DNA of 24,452 bases from Betaproteobacteria bacterium (GTDB taxonomy: Bacteria; Pseudomonadota; Gammaproteobacteria; Burkholderiales; Casimicrobiaceae), in NCBI GenBank assembly GCA_016704895.1, contig JADIZG010000025.1:1-24452 (forward strand). Reading direction: 5' to 3'. Positions within the stretch are counted from its first letter, which is position 1, and the number at the start of each line of letters is the position of its first letter. Shown here piece after piece: positions 10,201-18,688 of this stretch. A model generated the notes under the pieces. It searched no databases. It was not told the origin of the DNA and worked only from the letters and a program-made list of their open reading frames with translations. The translations under genes and the position numbers were made by a program.

Positions 10201-10492
10201 TCGACGTCGCCGCGAGATCCTCGTTCAGGCCCGGCTGGAACCTGACGTTCGCGCGCTCGAGGAACTTCTTCGCGCTCCACAGCGCCTGGTCGAGGCCGCC
10301 CAGCGGGCTACCGCGATAGCCGGAGACGAAGCCGCCGGTGTTGAGCCCCGCGAGCTTGTCGCGCTGCTGCTGCAGGATCAGCAGGCGGACGATCGCCTGC
10401 GTGCCGGTGAGATACACGCGGCCGGTGTCGAGCGCGTACTTGTCGTCTAGGGAGACGTTCGCGAGCGCGACGCCGGTGCCGGGTGGGGACAT
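7274..10492 (-). CDS. Indolepyruvate:ferredoxin oxidoreductase, fused alpha/beta-gamma type, TPP segment missing
   Basis: A single-chain 2-oxoacid:ferredoxin oxidoreductase that oxidatively decarboxylates arylpyruvates. The ATG at 10492 has GGAG six bases upstream. The N-terminal domain shows GFVSGYRGSPLGGLD. CSGCPHNTST follows, then a 4Fe-4S domain (CEGCGDCGVKSNC; later CNKDYSCVNGFC), and the gamma domain with GIGGTGVVTIGALLGMAAH. Homologues carry roughly 110 more residues between GEGVPWI and RELRE, including GDGTYFHSG and NDAVAMTGG, which bind thiamine diphosphate and Mg. Here the two ends are fused near 8990 with a frame change. Other indels lie near 9882 and 9855 (a compensating pair), 9803 and 9740. 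As sequenced it would be inactive. I think the deletion is more likely an assembly loss than real. Confidence 0.93.
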   Translation of the reverse strand: MSPPGTGVALANVSLDDKYALDTGRVYLTGTQAIVRLLILQQQRDKLAGLNTGGFVSGYRGSPLGGLDQALWSAKKFLERANVRFQPGLNEDLAATSIWGTQQVNLHPGATVDGVYAMWYGKGPGVDRCGDVFKHANYAGTSKHGGVLALAGDDHAAKSSTLPHQSDHQFSAAMIPVLYPSSVQEILDLGLHGWAMSRYSGLLGRLQGASRTPVESSASVSIDPDRVNIVVPTTSRCRPAASRSAGPIRSCHRGADARPQDLRGAALRARQPAEPDRRRQPEAAARHRHVGQELPRRAPGARRPRPRRARPGGTGHPRLQDRDALAARAGRRARVRRGPRGDPRRRGEAAGRRVPAQGAALQLARRRAPARRRQVRREGRMGAPARRLAAARRERAHARDDRARDREAHRAPRPPSERRRPRAHRAARRVHQPEGSRAREAAHRHRAHALLLLGLPAQHVDARAGRQPRDRRDRMPRDGDLDGPVDVRIHTHGRRRRAVDRRELRETEGTSILLYDQTCAAEKRRRRKRGKFPDPAKRVVINELVCEGCGDCGVKSNCVSVAPVETEFGRKRTIDQSSCNKDYSCVNGFCPSFVTVEGGNLRKPGKAEAPDFSTLPPPPPGPSLADPYGILVTGIGGTGVVTIGALLGMAAHLEGRGVSVLDMAGLAQKNGAVLSHVRIADSPEKLHATRIAAGEAKLVLACDILTGVGYESIAKMQRGVSKALVNTGLVMPADFTRKPDLQFPLGSMEREISDAVATGDAEFLDATTLATRLMGDSIATNLFMVGYAYQRGLLPLSEASILRAIELNATSVESNRLAFRWGRMAAHAPARVAEAATPKRPVPESQRISASLDEVIERRVKYLTGYQDAAYANAYAELVARVRSTEARVMPGSTALAEAVARYDFKLRAIKDEYEVARLYAETDFAERIAEQFEGDYKLVFHLAPPLVNKPDPATGIAKKSSYGPWMMKAFRTLAKLRRFRGTWLDVFGRTDERRLERRLLAEYESQVDEILGKLAPHNHAIAVEIARVPEQIRGYGHVKERFAREAKARETVLVGEFRAAVAPTAPVRVAA

Positions 10493-10736
10493 CAGGGACT
10501 CCGCAAAATCGTGTTTTGGGGATGCTCCGGGACCTGGGATGGCGTCCCGTCGACGCTTGCGCACGCGAGGCTTGTGGCCCGTGGCGAATGGCCGCGGATG
10601 ATACCCCCGCGACGCCCGCGCGTCCACGAACCGACGCGCGCACGCGTGCCGACCCCACTGCCGATGGGGTCGCGGCGAGAGGGCGTCAGCGACTCGCGCG
10701 GCGGCGCGTTCGCTGGCATCCGTTCAGCCGCTCGCG
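10493..10736. other. Intergenic region upstream of the oxidoreductase
   Basis: No gene is seen. A perfect inverted repeat, GACCCCA (10651-10657) and TGGGGTC (10665-10671), may be the transcript end of the BCAM0308-type gene, but it has no T-tract. The oxidoreductase promoter should lie here, yet no clear -35/-10 pair was found. Confidence 0.4.
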
Positions 10737-11258
10737 TCAGCCGCGATGCCAGCGGACGCGGACGACGTACTCGTCCTCCCCGTAGCGCACGTCGAGCTCG
10801 CCGTCGTAGGCGCGCTCGAGCGCGCGCCCGATGCGCTGCGGCAGGTGGATGTCGGTCGTCGTGACGACGCTTCCGGTCGGGCCGTCCTCGATGCCCATGA
10901 TCCGGTTGAGCGGATGCTCCTTGCGCTCGTGGTCGGCCTCGTTGCGCACGAGGTGCAGGATCTCGTCGCGATGCGCGAGGAAGAACGGACCCTCGATCGC
11001 CAGCGTGCCGGCCGGCAATTTCTCCCGGATGCGCCTGCACGCGGGACAGACGACCGGATGGGCGCCCGGCTCGGCGGGTGCCCATTGCCAATGGCCGCGA
11101 TGGTAGGCGGCGCGGCAGTCCTCGCACACGGCCGGCTCCCTGACCTTGCCCGCCGCCTGATAGGGGTCGTGCTTCTTCTCGTCGAACACCGCGCGCCGTG
11201 GCGATCGACACCGCCTGGCGGTTGGGTCGGGCTGTGGGATCCGCGCTGCTTCGCTCAT
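10737..11258 (-). CDS. BCAM0308-type zinc-ribbon protein
   Basis: A 173-residue soluble protein with two cysteine pairs, CEDC (about residues 45-48) and CPAC (about 71-74), spaced as a zinc ribbon around a conserved AAYHRGHWQW segment. A second conserved half follows: GPFFLAHRDEILHLVRNE and HPLNRIMGIED. This is the layout I know from proteins annotated as BCAM0308 family in Burkholderia and relatives, whose biochemical role is undefined. The ATG at 11258 is preceded by AGGAGA at good spacing. The first 25 residues are proline- and arginine-rich and unlike the rest. It is divergent from the PEBP gene, with about 120 bases between the starts. Confidence 0.75.
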   Translation of the reverse strand: MSEAARIPQPDPTARRCRSPRRAVFDEKKHDPYQAAGKVREPAVCEDCRAAYHRGHWQWAPAEPGAHPVVCPACRRIREKLPAGTLAIEGPFFLAHRDEILHLVRNEADHERKEHPLNRIMGIEDGPTGSVVTTTDIHLPQRIGRALERAYDGELDVRYGEDEYVVRVRWHRG

Positions 11259-11377
11259 TGCTCGATCTCCTCGGTGCGGCCAGCGGTTGGCCCGCTAGTA
11301 CTATGCTCCCCTTTTCGGGGCCGGATCCATGGAAAGCGGGCCGACCTGCTGCTCGTCTGCGTCGAGGGGTGACCGAC

Positions 11378-11851
11378 ATGGAAATCCGATCGACCGCATT
11401 CGCCGACGGGGCCTCGATACCGCCGCATTACACCTGCGAGGGCGACGACGTCTCGCCGCCACTTGCGTGGACCGGGGTTCCGGCGGGCGCGAAGGCGCTC
11501 GCGCTCGTCGTCGACGATCCCGACGCGCCCGATCCCGCACACCCGAAGACGACGTGGGTGCACTGGGTGCTCTACAACCTGCCGGCATCGTCGACGGGCC
11601 TCGCCGAAGGGGTGGCGCCCGCGGCGCTGCCCGAGGGCACCTGCCAGGGGACGAACGACTGGCGCAGGACCGGCTGGGGCGGCCCGTGCCCGCCGATCGG
11701 ACGTCATCGCTACTACTTCAAGCTCTACGCGCTCGACGCGGCGCTGCCGGCGTCGCTCGGCGCCGCGACGAAGGCTTCGCTCGAGAAGGCGATGCACGGC
11801 CGCGTGCTCGCGAGCGCGACGCTGGTCGGCACCTACCAGAAGCAGCGCTGA
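11378..11851 (+). CDS. YbhB/YbcL family Raf kinase inhibitor-like (PEBP) protein
   Basis: A 157-residue bacterial phosphatidylethanolamine-binding-protein homologue of normal length. Visible signatures are the CEGDDVSPPLAW segment, the ligand-pocket motif DDPDAPD, WVHWVLYNLP, the GWGGPCPP glycine/proline loop and HRYYFKLYALD. The family binds small anionic or phospho-ligands. In bacteria its physiological role is poorly known, and it has no signal peptide here. ATG 11378 is preferred over the in-frame GTG at 11369 because GAGGGG then lies at a normal distance. The next gene starts 21 bases after the stop, which suggests co-transcription with a kinase-like protein. Confidence 0.93.
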   Translation: MEIRSTAFADGASIPPHYTCEGDDVSPPLAWTGVPAGAKALALVVDDPDAPDPAHPKTTWVHWVLYNLPASSTGLAEGVAPAALPEGTCQGTNDWRRTGWGGPCPPIGRHRYYFKLYALDAALPASLGAATKASLEKAMHGRVLASATLVGTYQKQR

Positions 11852-11872
11852 GACACGGGACAGGGTCGACCG

Positions 11873-13471
11873 TTGCCTGTCGAGCTCACGCTGGCGGACC
11901 AGGCGCGCCTCGTCGCGGCGCTGCGCGAGGCGCTCGGACCGGGCGTGCGCGTGATCGAGACGCACATCTCGTACGTGCTGCTCACCGGCGCGCACGCCTA
12001 CAAGATCAAGAAGGCGGTCTCGCTCGGCTTCGTCGACTTCTCGACGCTCGCGCTGCGCCGCCGGTACTGCGACGAGGAGCTGAGGCTCAATCGCCGGCTC
12101 GCGCCGGCGGTCTACCTCGACGTCGTGCCGATCGCCGGCAACGTCGATCGGCCGGAACCCGGCGGCACGGGCGAGGCGATCGAGTACGCGGTCAGGATGC
12201 GCGAGTTCCCGCAGGAGGCGCTCCTGTCCCGTGAGCTCGAGCGCGGCGAGCTACTTCCGCAGGAGATCGACTCGCTCGCGGCGATCGTCGCGGCCTTCCA
12301 CGCGCGGGTCGCGGTCGCGAAGCCGGGGGATGGCTACGGCTCGCCCGAGGACGTGCTGGGTTACGCCCGCGAGAACGTCGATCGTCTCGAGCGGCTGCGA
12401 GGCGATCGCGCGGAACGCAACGCCCTCCTGGCGTTGCGCGACTGGACCGAGCGCGAGTTCGCGGCGCTGCGCGGCACGATCGAGGCGCGCCTTGCCGGCG
12501 GCTTCGTGCGCGAGGGCCACGGCGACCTGCATCTGGGCAACATCGCGCGCGTCGAGGGCCGGATCGTCGTCTTCGACGGCATCGACTTCAACGCGCACCT
12601 GCGCTGGATCGACGTCGCGAGCGAGATCGCGTTCACGGCGATGGACCTCGAGGACCGCGGCCGGCCGGACCTCGCACACCGGTTCGTCGACGCCTACCTG
12701 TCGATCACCGGCGACTACGCGGGGCTCGCGGTGCTGCGCTTCTACGTCGTCTACCGCGCCCTGGTGCGCGCGAAGGTGGCGGCGTTGCGCGCGGACCAGC
12801 TCGCGACGGCCGAAGGCCGGGCGCCCGTCGACCTCGAATGCGCCGGCTACGTCGCGCTCGCACGCAGGCACGCAACGGCCGGACGGCCCGGCATCGTCGT
12901 CACGCACGGGCTCTCCGGCTCGGGCAAGACGACGCGGTCGCAGGCGTTCCTCGAGCAGGTGGGCGCGGTGCGGCTGCGCACCGACGTCGAGCGCAAGCGG
13001 CTGCACGGCCTCGCCGCGACCGGCCGTTCGGGGTCGGAGCCGGGGGGAGGGCTCTACGGCGCCGACGCCACGCGCGCCACGTACGAGCGCGTTTGCGAGC
13101 TCGCGCGCGCGGTCGTCGACTCGGGCCGCGTGGCGATCCTCGACGGCACGTTCCTCATGCGCTGGCAGCGGGACCTCGCGCGCGCGCTCGCGGCCGGACT
13201 TCACGTACCGTTCGCGATTCTGGCGTTCGGCGCGAAGCCCGAAACGCTGCGCCGTCGCATCCTCGCGCGGTCGCTCGCGGGCAGCGACGCGTCGGAGGCG
13301 GACCTTGCAGTGCTCGCGCACCAGCTCGCGACGCGGGAGCCGCCGGGTCCCGACGAGATGCGCGACGTCGTCGCGTGCGACGCCGAGGCGCCGCTCGCGC
13401 AGGCGTTCGCCCCCGAGGCGTGGCGCGACGTCCGCGAACGGCTGTGGCCGCCCTCGGCCGGGCCGGCGTGA
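11873..13471 (+). CDS. APH-like domain fused to P-loop kinase (AAA family ATPase)
   Basis: A 532-residue fusion in one clean frame. The N-terminal half is aminoglycoside-phosphotransferase-like: a lysine in AYKIKKAV (about 43-50), the catalytic loop HGDLHLGN (216-223) and the metal-binding aspartate in FDGIDF (234-239). The C-terminal half is a P-loop kinase like the zeta-toxin/AAA_33 group: Walker A GLSGSGKTT (346-354), RTDVERKRL (369-377) and ILDGTF (422-427). Bacterial genomes often carry this architecture as bifunctional aminoglycoside phosphotransferase/ATP-binding protein, with substrate unknown; drug resistance should not be assumed. The start is a TTG 21 bases after the PEBP stop with a GGGACAGGG purine run upstream. 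No ATG fits as well. Confidence 0.9.
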   Translation: MPVELTLADQARLVAALREALGPGVRVIETHISYVLLTGAHAYKIKKAVSLGFVDFSTLALRRRYCDEELRLNRRLAPAVYLDVVPIAGNVDRPEPGGTGEAIEYAVRMREFPQEALLSRELERGELLPQEIDSLAAIVAAFHARVAVAKPGDGYGSPEDVLGYARENVDRLERLRGDRAERNALLALRDWTEREFAALRGTIEARLAGGFVREGHGDLHLGNIARVEGRIVVFDGIDFNAHLRWIDVASEIAFTAMDLEDRGRPDLAHRFVDAYLSITGDYAGLAVLRFYVVYRALVRAKVAALRADQLATAEGRAPVDLECAGYVALARRHATAGRPGIVVTHGLSGSGKTTRSQAFLEQVGAVRLRTDVERKRLHGLAATGRSGSEPGGGLYGADATRATYERVCELARAVVDSGRVAILDGTFLMRWQRDLARALAAGLHVPFAILAFGAKPETLRRRILARSLAGSDASEADLAVLAHQLATREPPGPDEMRDVVACDAEAPLAQAFAPEAWRDVRERLWPPSAGPA

Positions 13472-13562
13472 TCTCGCGCCTCCGGCGTCCGCCGGACCGG
13501 ATCGACGGATGCCGGGCGTCCGGGCCCGATGCGACTCGCCCTCGCCCGGGGCCGGGAGCGAA

Positions 13563-14849
13563 TCACTTGTAGTTCATCGTCCCCGGCAGCCACAACGCGA
13601 TCTGCGGGAACGCGAGCACCAGCCCCAGGCCGACGACCAGCAGCGCCACGTAGGGCGCCACGCCGAGCATGATCTCGCCGATCGGTGCGCGGGTGATCGC
13701 CTTGATCGCGAACAGGTTCATGCCGACGGGCGGGGTGATCAGCGCGAGCTCGAGATTGATCGTGAGCAGGATGCCGTACCAGATCGGGTTGATGTGCAGC
13801 GCGGCCAGCACCGGCAGCACGACCGGCGTCGTGATCAGGATGATCGAGATCGTCTCGAGGAACATGCCGAGCACGAAGACCACCAGCATCACGGCGAGCA
13901 GGAACCCGGTCTGCGACAGCCCGTAATGCGTGACCAGCTCGACCATCTGCACGGGAATGCGCAGCTTGGTGAGCGCGTTGCCGAGCAGCGCCGCCGCCGC
14001 CAGGATCAGGAAGAGCATCGCCGAATTGCGGGCGGCGTCGATCGCCGAGCGCCAGATCTCCGCGGGCGGAAGGTTGCGGTAGATGAGCGACGCGATGGCC
14101 AGCGCTCCCAGCGCCCCCGCAGCGGCGGCCTCGGTGGCGGTGAACACGCCGAAGTACATGCCGCCCAGCACCGTCGCCGGCAGCGTCAGCGCCCAGAACG
14201 AGCGGCGAAGGGCGGCGAGCGCCTCGCGCGCCGTGGCGCGCGGCTCGGTCTTCACCGGGTGGCGCGCGAACTTCGCCTCGGTCATGCAGTAGATCGCGAA
14301 GATCGCGGCGAGCATGAGCCCGGGCACGACGCCCGCCATGAACAGTGCGCCGATCGACGTGTCCGACACGACCCCGAACAGCACCATCGGCCCGGACGGC
14401 GGAATCAGGATGCCCAGCGTGCCGCCGCCGCCCACCACGCCGTAGGCTACCCGCGGGCTGTAGCCGTAGCGGATCATCAGCGGGATCGCCGCCGAGCCGA
14501 TCGTGAGCGCGGTCGCGACGCTCGATCCGGAGATCGCGGCGAACACCGTGCACGCGGCCACGGTCGCCACGCCCATCCCGCCGGGCAGGTGGCGCAGCAG
14601 CGTGTGCGCGGCGCCGAACAGGTCGTCGACGACCTTGCCGCGGATCATGAAGTGCGCCATCAGCGTGAACAGCGGGATCGCCACCAGCAGGTAGGTGTTG
14701 AGCTTGCCGAACACCAGGTCGCCCAGGCCGCCCAAGTTGCCCTCGGCGACGTAGACGATAACGGTGGCGAACAGCGTCAGCCCGGCGAACACCGGGATGC
14801 CGGTGAGCAGCACCAGCACGAGGCCGACCAGGATCAGCGCGAAGAGCAC
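13563..14849 (-). CDS. dctM: TRAP transporter large permease, DctM family
   Basis: The large membrane subunit of a tripartite ATP-independent periplasmic transporter, which drives substrate import with a sodium or proton gradient. It is about 428 residues with many hydrophobic segments. Family signatures seen include FAAISGSSVATA, GYSPRVAYGVVGGGGTLGILIPPS and LELALITPPVGMNLF. I chose GTG 14849, seven bases after the DctQ stop, because the protein then starts with the first membrane helix as usual. An upstream ATG at 14936 would add 29 polar residues overlapping DctQ. It is the last gene of the unit lyase-DctP-DctQ-DctM, all on this strand. Confidence 0.95.
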   Translation of the reverse strand: MLFALILVGLVLVLLTGIPVFAGLTLFATVIVYVAEGNLGGLGDLVFGKLNTYLLVAIPLFTLMAHFMIRGKVVDDLFGAAHTLLRHLPGGMGVATVAACTVFAAISGSSVATALTIGSAAIPLMIRYGYSPRVAYGVVGGGGTLGILIPPSGPMVLFGVVSDTSIGALFMAGVVPGLMLAAIFAIYCMTEAKFARHPVKTEPRATAREALAALRRSFWALTLPATVLGGMYFGVFTATEAAAAGALGALAIASLIYRNLPPAEIWRSAIDAARNSAMLFLILAAAALLGNALTKLRIPVQMVELVTHYGLSQTGFLLAVMLVVFVLGMFLETISIILITTPVVLPVLAALHINPIWYGILLTINLELALITPPVGMNLFAIKAITRAPIGEIMLGVAPYVALLVVGLGLVLAFPQIALWLPGTMNYK

Positions 14850-14856
14850 GTCGGCG

Positions 14857-15393
14857 CTAGTCGACGCCGCGGGCGGATAGTGGCTGCGCGTGCCCCCGTA
14901 CCGATCCGTCGCTGCGGTCGCGCCAGGCGGCGGCAAAGGCCACGATCGCCGCGGCGCCCATCAGCGCGGCGCCCAGCGGCACGACCGCCTGCGGGATCCA
15001 CATCGGCACGGCGAGATAGCCGTTGGACTTGAGATCGACCATGCGCGAGAAGGCGACCATGTCGGCGCCCTCGAACACGAGCAGCGCGGCGGTGATCGCC
15101 GCGGCCACGAAGCCGGCGAGCAGCGTGCGGCGCCGGCCGCGCGCGCCCAGTCGCGAGGTGAGGACGTCGACCGAGATGTGCTCGCCTTCCAGCAGGGCAT
15201 CGGCCGCGGCGAGCATCACCGAGGCGACGAGGAGGTAGCCGACCGCCTCGTCGATCCAGACGGTCGGCTGGTTGAGGAAATAGCGCATGAACACCGAGTA
15301 GCCGATCAGGAGCATCGACGCGATCGTCGCGATCGCGGCGAGCGCCACGCCGAGCTGCGCGAGTCCGCGGACGACGCGCTCGAACGCCTTCAT
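14857..15393 (-). CDS. dctQ: TRAP transporter small permease, DctQ family
   Basis: The 178-residue small membrane subunit of the TRAP transporter. Four hydrophobic segments are visible. The motif RYFLNQPTVWIDEAVGYLLV is typical of DctQ (WxDE followed by a helix), as is GEHISVDVL. It starts with ATG 21 bases after the DctP stop and ends 7 bases before the DctM start, so translation is probably coupled. The C-terminal tail is polar and cytoplasmic. Confidence 0.93.
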   Translation of the reverse strand: MKAFERVVRGLAQLGVALAAIATIASMLLIGYSVFMRYFLNQPTVWIDEAVGYLLVASVMLAAADALLEGEHISVDVLTSRLGARGRRRTLLAGFVAAAITAALLVFEGADMVAFSRMVDLKSNGYLAVPMWIPQAVVPLGAALMGAAAIVAFAAAWRDRSDGSVRGHAQPLSARGVD

Positions 15394-15413
15394 CGGGACC
15401 GGCCGGCGCGCGC

Positions 15414-16403
15414 TCAGAGCTTGCCGAGCAGCTCGATGATCTTCGCCCCGCCTTCCGGCGCGGTCTGCAGGAACGCATCGCGCACCGGCTTCTCCATCGC
15501 CGCGCGCCACGTGGCCTGCTCCTGCGGCGTCTGGAGGTGGATGGTCATGCCCCTGGCCTGCAGATCCCGGATGGCGGCGGCGGCGGTCGCCTCGGTCACG
15601 CCGATCGCGTCGGCCTCGGACTTGGCGGCGGCGGCCTCGATCGCCTGCCGGTGCTCGGGCTTGAGCTTCGCCCACCATGCCGGGTTCGCGAACATGTGGA
15701 AGTAGATCGTGAAGATCGGCCCGACGGTGCCGTATTTCTGCACCTCGAAGTACTTGCGGCTGTACGCGGCCGACACGTCGGTGAGGCCCGCGTCGAGCAC
15801 GCCGGACTGCAGCGCCTGGTAGACCTCGGAGCCGGGCATGGCCGAGGGGGCGGCGCCGACCGCCGTCAGCGCGTTGTCGGTCATCGTGTTCAGTCCGCGG
15901 ATCTTCACGCCCTTGAAGTCCTCGAGCGCGATGATCGGCCGCTTCGACGACGTGATGATGGTCTCGCGCGTGATGTAGAGCCAGGCGACGCTGTGCACGC
16001 CGCGCTGAGCGAGCTTCTGGTCGAGGAACTTGCGTGCCTCCGAGGCCGGGAAGCGCTTGATGCGCTCGAGGTCGCTCATCGCGTAGGGGATGAGCGTCGC
16101 GCTCATCTCGGGGATCGTCGTGCCCCATTGGAAATTGACGCTCATCGCCGCCTCGATGTTGCCGCGCGCGACCTGCGGGAAGTTCTCGGCGGCCTTGGCG
16201 AGCTGCTCGGAGCCGTAGAGCTGAACCTCGACGCCGCCGTTGGTGCGCGCCTTCACGTCGGCGGCGAACGCCTCGAGCAGCTTCGTCATGTGGTGCGCGG
16301 GCGGCACCTGGTGCGAGACGCGCATCACCACCGGCTGGGCGGCGGCGACGGAACCGAAAGCGAAGGCCGCGGCGGCGGCGAGGAAGCGTAGCGTGCGGGG
16401 CAT
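15414..16403 (-). CDS. dctP: TRAP transporter substrate-binding protein, DctP family
   Basis: A 329-residue periplasmic solute receptor. A signal peptide is clear (MPRTLRFLAAAAAFAFGSVA, cleavage near AAAQP). The family's DFKGVKIRGLNT is present; its arginine normally makes the salt bridge to the substrate carboxylate. AVGAAPSAMPGSEVYQALQS with LDAGLTD follows, as in DctP proteins. The strong Shine-Dalgarno AGGAGG is a few bases before the ATG. It begins 29 bases after the stop of the lyase gene. The ligand is probably an organic acid, and the neighbouring lyase hints at a malate- or citrate-like compound. Confidence 0.95.
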   Translation of the reverse strand: MPRTLRFLAAAAAFAFGSVAAAQPVVMRVSHQVPPAHHMTKLLEAFAADVKARTNGGVEVQLYGSEQLAKAAENFPQVARGNIEAAMSVNFQWGTTIPEMSATLIPYAMSDLERIKRFPASEARKFLDQKLAQRGVHSVAWLYITRETIITSSKRPIIALEDFKGVKIRGLNTMTDNALTAVGAAPSAMPGSEVYQALQSGVLDAGLTDVSAAYSRKYFEVQKYGTVGPIFTIYFHMFANPAWWAKLKPEHRQAIEAAAAKSEADAIGVTEATAAAAIRDLQARGMTIHLQTPQEQATWRAAMEKPVRDAFLQTAPEGGAKIIELLGKL

Positions 16404-16432
16404 GGGACCTCCTGGTCGAAGGGGGAGACGGG

Positions 16433-17332
16433 TCAGTGATTCGCGTGCCGCGCGACGAGCGCGTCGGCGTAGTCCTGCAGGTCGGCTTCGCGGCGCCGCT
16501 GGGCGGAGAGCCCCACGAGCTCGTTGAACTCGCCGAAGCTCGCGAGCCGCGGCAGCGCGTCCGCGGTGGTGCCGGTGCGCCTGAGCGTGGCGAACAGCTC
16601 GCGCAGCGCGTGCGCGATCGCATAGGTGGCGGAAACCGGGAACACGACCGCCGCGTAGCCGATCGCCTGCAGCTCGTCCGCGGGCACGAGCGGCGAGAGG
16701 CCGGACTCGACGTTGTTGGCAAGGCAGGGACCGGGGATCTCGCGACAGAGGCGGCGCATCTGGTCCACGCCGGTCGGCGCCTCGACGAACAGGAGGTCGG
16801 CGCCGGCCTCCCGCGCAAGCTGCGCGCGCTCGATCGCGTCGTCGAGCCCGTTCACCGCGATCGCGTCGGTGCGCGCCATGACGACGAAGTCCGCGTCGTC
16901 GCGCGCGTCGAGCGCGGCCTTGATCTTGGCGAGCCACTCGGACCGCGGTACCACCGCCTTGCCCGCCATGTGGCCGCAGCGCTTCGGGAAGACCTGGTCC
17001 TCGATGAACAGCCCGGCGACGCCGGCCTTCTCGTACAGGCGGACGGTGCGTGCGACGTTGGTCACGTTGCCGAAGCCGGTGTCCGCGTCGGCGAGGATCG
17101 GCAGGGAGGTGGCGTCGGCGAGCCGCGAGTACATCTCGGACAGCTCGGTGAGCGAGAGCTGCGAGGAGTCGGGCCGGCCGAGCAGCGTGGCCGTGGCGCT
17201 GTACCCGCCCTGGACGATCGCCTCGAAGCCGGCGGCCTCGGCCAGCCGGGCGCCCAGCGCGTCGTGCACGCCGGGCATCACGACGATCCCGGGGGCGGCG
17301 ATCAGTGCCTTGAGCCGCGTGGTCCTGCGCAA
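16433..17332 (-). CDS. Isocitrate lyase/PEP mutase superfamily lyase
   Basis: A 299-residue TIM-barrel C-C lyase. The Mg-binding DADTGFGN is at 82-89 and the catalytic loop PKRCGH at 116-121, with C119 as probable general acid. A KxCGH loop marks the cleaving members (2-methylisocitrate lyase, 2,3-dimethylmalate lyase, isocitrate lyase) as opposed to PEP mutase. ARTDA (153-157) and EAP (184-186) also fit. It opens the TRAP operon, so it probably cleaves the imported acid or a derivative. No methylcitrate-cycle partners are nearby, which argues against plain PrpB. The start is TTG 17332, with GGAGG eight bases upstream. Confidence 0.9.
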   Translation of the reverse strand: MRRTTRLKALIAAPGIVVMPGVHDALGARLAEAAGFEAIVQGGYSATATLLGRPDSSQLSLTELSEMYSRLADATSLPILADADTGFGNVTNVARTVRLYEKAGVAGLFIEDQVFPKRCGHMAGKAVVPRSEWLAKIKAALDARDDADFVVMARTDAIAVNGLDDAIERAQLAREAGADLLFVEAPTGVDQMRRLCREIPGPCLANNVESGLSPLVPADELQAIGYAAVVFPVSATYAIAHALRELFATLRRTGTTADALPRLASFGEFNELVGLSAQRRREADLQDYADALVARHANH

Positions 17333-17502
17333 GCCGACGTCCTCCCTGTTGGGTCCGGTCTCTGCGTACCGGATCGGCGCGATTGTCCCACAGTTGCCGC
17401 GGCGGCCCCCGCGCCGGCCACTTCCGATCTCCTCCGTCTGCGCACTGCAGGCTTGCGCCCGCGCGGCGATCGAGGCGACGATACGGCCGGGAGCACTCCG
17501 CG

Positions 17503-18456
17503 ATGACGCATTTCGACGTGTTCAACGGCGACGCCGACGGCCTGTGCGCGCTGCACCAGCTTCGCCTCGCCGAGCCGCGCGAGTCGGTGCTCGTCACGGG
17601 CCTGAAGCGCGAGATCGCGCTGGTCGGCCGCGTCGACGCGCGCCCCGGCGATGCCGTGACGGTCTTCGACGTCTCGCTCGGTGCGAACCGCGACGCGGTC
17701 GAGGCGCTGCTCGACCGCGGTGTCGCGGTCCGCTATTTCGACCACCACTACGCCGGCGACCCGATCGCGCATCCGGCGTTCGAGTCGCACATCGACACCT
17801 CGCCCGGCGTGTGCAGCGGCATCCTCGTCGACCGATATCTCGGCGGAGCGCAGCGCCCCTGGGCGATCGCCGCGGCGTTCGGCGACAACCTGCACGAGGC
17901 GGCGCAGGACCTCGCGGTGTCGCGCGGATTGACTGCGCGCCAGACCAACGAGTTGCGCGAGCTGGGCGAGTGCCTCGCGTACAACGCCTACGGCGATTGC
18001 GACGCGGACGTCGTGATCGCGCCGGCGGCGATGTACCGCACGCTCGTCCCCTACGCCGATCCGTTCGCGTTCATGCGCGACGAGCCGGTCTTCGAGCGCA
18101 TCCGCGAGGCGCGGCGCGACGACCTCGATCGGGCGCGCAGCGATCGCGCCGCAGCTGGCGGAGCGGGGAGGGGCGGTCTACACGCTGCCGGACGCCGCGT
18201 GGAGCCGCCGCGTGCGCGGTGCGTTCGCCAACGAGCTCGCGCAAGCGCATCCGGGCCGCGCGCACGCGATCCTGACGCCCTCGCCGGCGGGCGGCTACGT
18301 CGCGAGCGTGCGCGCTCCGCTCGCCTCACCCACCGGCGCGGACCGGCTGTGCCGGACCTTCGCCAGCGGCGGCGGACGAGCGGGGGCGGCCGGCGTGAAC
18401 CATCTGCGGCCGGACGAGATTGCGCTGTTCGTCGAGCGCTTCCGCCAGGCGTATCC

Positions 18457-18460
<4 letters not shown>
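17503..18460 (+). CDS. DHH family phosphoesterase, one frameshift
   Basis: A predicted metal-dependent phosphoesterase of the DHH superfamily, which includes RecJ nucleases and nano-RNases. The first metal motif is NGDADG (8-13), with a further aspartate in VTVFDVSL and the signature FDHH (79-82). A C-terminal DHHA1-like tail contains FASGGGRAGAAGVNHL. One frame change near 18140, probably a single-base indel, separates the two parts. Joined, the product is about 318 residues. The last bases overlap the GTG of the next gene (GTGA), so the two are translationally coupled. Substrate unknown: RNA, DNA ends or a cyclic dinucleotide are possible from the superfamily. GGGAG lies upstream of the ATG. 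Confidence 0.88.

Positions 18461-18688
<228 letters not shown>

Noticed and set aside
11873..13471. Aminoglycoside resistance gene
   Set aside because: Only the kinase catalytic loop is shared with aminoglycoside phosphotransferases. The APH-plus-P-loop fusion is a widespread chromosomal architecture with unknown substrate.
12231..15032. 933-codon plus-strand open frame, and other very long antisense frames (e.g. 6923-9145, 3494-4990)
   Set aside because: They run antisense or out of frame to well-supported genes, are made of Arg/Ala/Gly/His-rich low-complexity residues and have no domain. Long shadow frames are expected at this GC content.
16433..17332. Phosphoenolpyruvate mutase starting a phosphonate pathway
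   Set aside because: The loop reads KRCGH, typical of C-C lyases, and no phosphonopyruvate decarboxylase or other phosphonate gene is nearby.
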